Made by a program: the position numbers and the translations under genes. Positions 5,576 through 5,959 of a stretch of 5,959 bases of DNA are shown one piece after another (position 1 is the first letter of the stretch; each line of letters starts with the position of its first letter). The notes beneath the pieces were generated by a model. The model was given only the letters and a program-made list of their open reading frames with translations, searched no databases and was not told the origin of the DNA. Origin of the DNA: Paracoccaceae bacterium (GTDB taxonomy: Bacteria > Pseudomonadota > Alphaproteobacteria > Rhodobacterales > Rhodobacteraceae); assembly GCA_007128995.1 (NCBI GenBank), contig SKWJ01000114.1:1-5959 (forward strand). Direction: 5' to 3'.

Positions 5576-5959
5576 TTCGCGTGTTATTAAAAGAATTACA
5601 GGCTTTAGCACTCGATGTTAATGTCATTAACGATGAGGGTCAGAATATTGATTTAAAACAATTAGAAGAAGCTAATAAAGATAGCATTGTTAATGTTAAT
5701 GAAATGGAAAATATTATTGATCATGAAGATAAAATGCCTGAAACGCCAGAAGAACCAGCACCGATGGATGAAAAAAAGCCAGTGGTTAAAGAAACTCTTG
5801 ATGAAGAGAAGGTCGTGAAATCAATTGACAGTTTAAATTTTTCACCGCGACTTTATAATATTTTAAAAAATGCTGGTATTACGACAATTGATGAATTAAA
5901 AAGTAAATCGCAAAATGAATTAAAGGCTTTAGATAAAATGGGTGAAAAATCATTTGAAG
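5557..5959 (+). CDS. rpoB: RNA polymerase beta subunit C-terminus with alphaCTD-like extension (partial at both ends)
   Basis: One uninterrupted plus-strand frame (codons in phase with 5581) runs off the right edge. It opens with PGIPESFRVLLKELQALALD (5560-5619), the highly conserved ending of bacterial RpoB, part of the catalytic core of transcription. About 60 acidic residues follow (roughly 5630-5820), including PETPEEPAP, which looks like a flexible linker. From about 5824 the frame reads SIDSLNFSPRLYNILKNAG, then TTIDELKSKSQNELKALDKM, then GEKSFE. This closely resembles the alpha-subunit C-terminal domain, a helix-hairpin-helix DNA-binding module. Counterparts of E. coli alpha Arg265, Asn268, Gly296, Lys298 and Ser299 are present. 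Codon use is AT-rich, unlike the operon, pointing to a low-GC Bacillota or Mollicutes-like source. The 5' boundary is uncertain because the first codons lie in the junction with livH. The RpoB identity is firm and the domain call for the tail is a strong inference. Confidence 0.85.
5558..5569. repeat. 12-bp perfect palindrome with EcoRI site at the chimera junction
   Basis: CAGGAATTCCTG reads identically on both strands and contains GAATTC at 5561-5566. It is usable by both neighbours: read on the minus strand it encodes QEFL near the LivH start, and on the plus strand it lies within PGIPE of RpoB. GC-rich DNA lies to the left and AT-rich DNA to the right. It is therefore the probable joining point of two unrelated sequences. 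Confidence 0.6.

Noticed and set aside
5557..5959. RpoB segment as a natural horizontally transferred gene in the liv operon host
   Set aside because: It is only a C-terminal fragment of an essential housekeeping gene, starts within the livH start codon region and has sharply different composition. A chimera is simpler.

Overview
The window is a mosaic of two unrelated kinds of DNA. Most of it (about 1-5560) is GC-rich and looks proteobacterial, most likely alphaproteobacterial. This is inferred from the high-GC codon use, the form of the Liv-type transporter proteins and a start resembling an IS5-type transposase. The last ~400 bases (about 5557-5959) are strongly AT-rich. They read as the C-terminal end of a bacterial RNA polymerase beta subunit (RpoB) from a low-GC organism such as a Bacillota or Mollicutes-like lineage. 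The two parts meet inside a 12-bp perfect palindrome containing an EcoRI site. An assembly, cloning or amplification chimera is the simplest explanation, so the two parts should be interpreted separately.

Layout, left to right. Positions 1-111 are probably the end of an IS5-family insertion sequence, with the first 13 codons of its transposase on the minus strand and a possible TTAA target site next to it. Positions 112-715 contain no confident gene. They hold two operator-like inverted repeats (one close to a Fur box) and a weak plus-strand ORF of about 106 codons that may be a gene remnant. From 716 to 5575 a tightly packed minus-strand operon is transcribed right to left: livH (permease), a livM-livG fusion (permease plus ATPase in one polypeptide), livF (second ATPase) and a class III PLP-dependent aminotransferase. 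The expected periplasmic substrate-binding protein gene is not in the window, and any upstream part of the operon is cut off by the junction.

The transporter genes supply every membrane and ATPase part of a HAAT-family (branched-chain amino acid/amide) ABC importer. The co-transcribed aminotransferase suggests that the imported compound carries an amino group that is removed after uptake. The exact substrate cannot be read from the sequence.

The most interesting content is in the short AT-rich tail. After the conserved RpoB ending comes an acidic, proline-containing linker, then a domain strongly resembling the alpha-subunit C-terminal domain (alphaCTD), including counterparts of its main DNA-contact residues. 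A beta subunit carrying its own alphaCTD-like module would be an unusual RNA polymerase architecture.
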